From Bdellovibrionales bacterium (GTDB taxonomy: Bacteria > Bdellovibrionota > UBA2361 > JAGRAS01): a stretch of 7,464 bases of DNA. This document shows positions 6,221-7,464 of this stretch, one piece after another; the first letter of the stretch is position 1, and the number at the start of each line of letters is the position of its first letter. Under the pieces are notes generated by a model. That model saw only the letters and a list, made by a program, of their open reading frames with translations, made no database searches and had not been told where the DNA came from. Made by a program: the position numbers and the translations under genes. The DNA is taken from NCBI GenBank assembly GCA_020434465.1, contig JAGRAS010000073.1, forward strand, positions 1 to 7,464, in the 5' to 3' direction.

Positions 6221-6355
6221 TTAGGCTTTCAAACGCAAAATCACAGACATAAAACCAGCTAAAAACCCCAATGTTCCTGCCATAGCAGATATATAAGCAG
6301 AAAAAGTAGCTACATAAAAGTATAAGTTATTGTTTTTACAACGAAAAAAGAGAGG
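6221..6355 (-). other. Cryptic membrane-peptide-like frame without a normal start
   Basis: A minus-strand frame is open from after a TGA (6358-6356) to TAA (6223-6221) and gives 44 residues. It reads like one membrane helix: NNNLYFYVATFSAYISAM, then AGTLGFLAGFMSVILRLKA. The only usual start codon is ATG at 6283, leaving 20 aa and no Shine-Dalgarno, with half of the hydrophobic segment upstream. It could be a decayed gene end, a small protein with a non-standard start, or chance in AT-rich DNA. It is not close enough to any family I know to name it. Confidence 0.2.
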
Positions 6356-6365
6356 TCAGCCGAAT

Positions 6366-6935
6366 CTAGATTCCAGCATACTTATTTACAGCTTCTGAAA
6401 TTGCATTTTCTGAAAGCGAATTCTGGTTATTTTTTCTCAGATAACGCTGGATTCCAATTGCCGAGTCTGCCCAATTTGACGCCAAGCCATATTCTTCAGA
6501 AGTATGGGCAAATAACTCAAGCCCTTTTAGCAAACACTGACAACCTGCATCATACTGCTGAAAAGCAAGCATTTTATTAGTGCCTAAGGAAAGTTCAGCA
6601 GCCATTTTTTGAATTATAGCTTCAGAAGTTTTTATCTCGGTCCATGCGTCAACAAATAGATGTTGTGTTGTCTGTGGAAGAACTTCACCTGTGATATTCT
6701 CAATTAATACTTCTAGTAGGCCTTTTGAAATTGCAGTTGCCACAATCAAATTCAAAACTATCTCTTTTTGCTCTAAACTATCATTTAAAACCGTAACTTC
6801 TGAAAAATTTATTTCTAAACTTTCGCGCAATAGTTCAACTTCTGCCTGAACTTTTTGGCCAGAATCGAAAGATAGTTTTTTCGCTTTATCTACAGTGGAT
6901 GTAAAAGCTGCGTTAAATAACTCGATAAGATTCAT
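6366..6935 (-). CDS. Hypothetical helical protein, 189 aa
   Basis: I do not recognise this product. It appears cytosolic and alpha-helical throughout, with no signal peptide. One moderately hydrophobic segment (about 57-78, EIVLNLIVATAISKGLLEVLIE) is probably a buried helix rather than a membrane span. A CQC pair (132-134) sits in a helix-rich C-terminal half ending NKYAGI. The ATG at 6935 has a good Shine-Dalgarno (AAGGA, 7 bases away), which strongly supports a real gene. It lies 114 bases downstream of the 103-aa gene and 337 bases upstream of rplM, all on the same strand. Cotranscription with the 103-aa gene is possible, as no terminator is seen between them, but it is unproven. No function is proposed. 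Confidence 0.75.
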   Translation of the reverse strand: MNLIELFNAAFTSTVDKAKKLSFDSGQKVQAEVELLRESLEINFSEVTVLNDSLEQKEIVLNLIVATAISKGLLEVLIENITGEVLPQTTQHLFVDAWTEIKTSEAIIQKMAAELSLGTNKMLAFQQYDAGCQCLLKGLELFAHTSEEYGLASNWADSAIGIQRYLRKNNQNSLSENAISEAVNKYAGI

Positions 6936-7049
6936 TTAAAAATCCTTACTATGCTTAGGATACTTTCAATTGCATCAGGCATAAATACAAACGAAACCTG
7001 AAATCAGAAAATATTCAATTACGCCAATATCTGGATATTATTATTGTTA

Positions 7050-7361
7050 TTAAAGCAGAACTTGTCCAGATGTTCCACCTAATTCGTGAACATCACCGCC
7101 CTCATTCTTGATTCTGTCAGCTATGGACTCACTTACTTCCTTGGCTTCCTTATGAGATTTAATCTTTTCCGAGCCTGTAAGAGACTTATGACTTGAAATG
7201 TTAGAAACTACCGCGTCTGATTTTACTGCAAATTGAGCACTATGGGATACTTGTGTAGGCGTAAGCTGATGAGTAGCTCCAGTTGTTTGAGCTTTGGTCT
7301 GCTGAGCAGCCTGTGCTGTGTCGGGCTTATGAATTAAGCCTTGTACAATTTTAACGGTCAT
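7050..7361 (-). CDS. Hypothetical small polar protein, 103 aa
   Basis: I do not recognise this product. The first 40 or so residues after MTVKIVQGLIHKP are rich in Gln, Thr and Ala (AQAAQQTKAQTTGATHQLTP) and look disordered. A charged, probably helical region (about 64-87, SEKIKSHKEAKEVSESIADR) follows. The tail IKNEGGDVHELGGTSGQVLL ends hydrophobic. There is no signal peptide, membrane helix or cysteine. AAAAGG about 6 bases before the ATG at 7361 is a good Shine-Dalgarno. The composition suggests a small regulatory or adaptor protein rather than an enzyme, but that is only an impression. It is the first gene of the minus-strand run within the window, with the 189-aa gene next. Confidence 0.7.
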   Translation of the reverse strand: MTVKIVQGLIHKPDTAQAAQQTKAQTTGATHQLTPTQVSHSAQFAVKSDAVVSNISSHKSLTGSEKIKSHKEAKEVSESIADRIKNEGGDVHELGGTSGQVLL

Positions 7362-7405
7362 CCTTTACCTTTTATTTTGGAAATTAATCCACACAAATCC
7401 TTGTA

Positions 7406-7411
7406 ATTATA
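7406..7411 (-). promoter_or_regulatory. Candidate -10 box upstream of the 103-aa gene
   Basis: On the minus strand a perfect TATAAT occupies 7411-7406, about 45 bases before the ATG at 7361. It is part of the palindrome AATTATATAATT (7405-7416), so the other strand also reads TATAAT. No good -35 box is found 16-18 bases upstream (CAAGGG lies there), so the call is tentative. Confidence 0.35.
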
Positions 7412-7464
7412 TAATTCGGCATAGATTGCCCTTGCCTTTAGGAATATTTAAATTAATAACATCC

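Larger units (their letters stand above)
6029..6365. other. Intergenic gap upstream of rplM, no convincing gene
   Basis: These 337 bases separate rplM from the 189-aa gene, both on the minus strand. They contain a candidate promoter (6123-6150) and a possible leader hairpin with CCACT/AGTGG arms (6066-6070 and 6103-6107 on the plus strand, 32-base loop). They also contain an open, hydrophobic frame lacking a proper start (6221-6355). A 64-codon minus-strand frame from TTG (6219-6025) has no Shine-Dalgarno, no ATG and no recognisable content, and I do not treat it as a gene. A six-base T-run on the minus strand (about 6346-6341) follows the 189-aa gene but has no hairpin before it. Confidence 0.6.

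Noticed and set aside
6362..6373. Perfect palindrome GAATCTAGATTC over the stop of the 189-aa gene, as a terminator
   Set aside because: There is no loop room for a stable hairpin and no T-run directly after it; the T-run begins some 15 bases later.
7026..7039. AATATC-TG-GATATT hairpin after the 103-aa gene
   Set aside because: The stem is short and AT-only apart from one pair per end, and no T-run follows on the minus strand, so it is not supported as a terminator.

Overview
The window is AT-rich chromosomal DNA from a Gram-negative bacterium. The evidence is a consecutive pair of lipopolysaccharide-export permeases (lptF-lptG), which only outer-membrane bacteria carry. A heme A synthase (ctaA) points to aerobic respiration with an aa3-type oxidase. 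Low G+C and many short or weak ribosome binding sites are visible by eye. I cannot fix the phylum. A proteobacterial or former 'deltaproteobacterial' lineage (Bdellovibrionota or SAR324-like) would fit, but that is inference. I see no mobile element, CRISPR array, rRNA, tRNA or phage gene.

Plus-strand half (1 to about 4190). The window opens inside the 3' end of a calcineurin-like metallophosphoesterase gene (1-135). A 207-base gap follows, holding a candidate promoter, an intrinsic-terminator-like hairpin and a possible competing hairpin. These lie just before rpsU (343-645), whose bS21 protein carries an unusual N-terminal extension of about 30 residues. After a hairpin-rich gap comes the tight run lptF (795-2111), lptG (2108-3199, ATGA overlap) and ctaA (3213-4187, 13-base gap). 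LptF and LptG are the membrane half of the LptB2FG exporter. ctaA looks like a passenger in the same transcript.

Minus-strand half (about 4150 to 7464). An unrecognised helical protein (4150-4971) converges on ctaA and overlaps its 3' end by 38 bases. Upstream of it lies a good intrinsic terminator (5091-5131) that closes the ribosomal operon rplM-rpsI (uL13 then uS9). The rplM leader and the gap before it (6029-6365) contain a candidate promoter and an odd start-less membrane-peptide frame. Two unrecognised genes, 189 aa (6366-6935) and 103 aa (7050-7361), follow on the same strand.

Most of the window is conserved housekeeping sequence. I find no convincing new multi-gene system. The points worth a second look are the rpsU leader, the extended bS21, the alternative hairpins before lptF, the three uncharacterised proteins and the cryptic membrane frame upstream of rplM.
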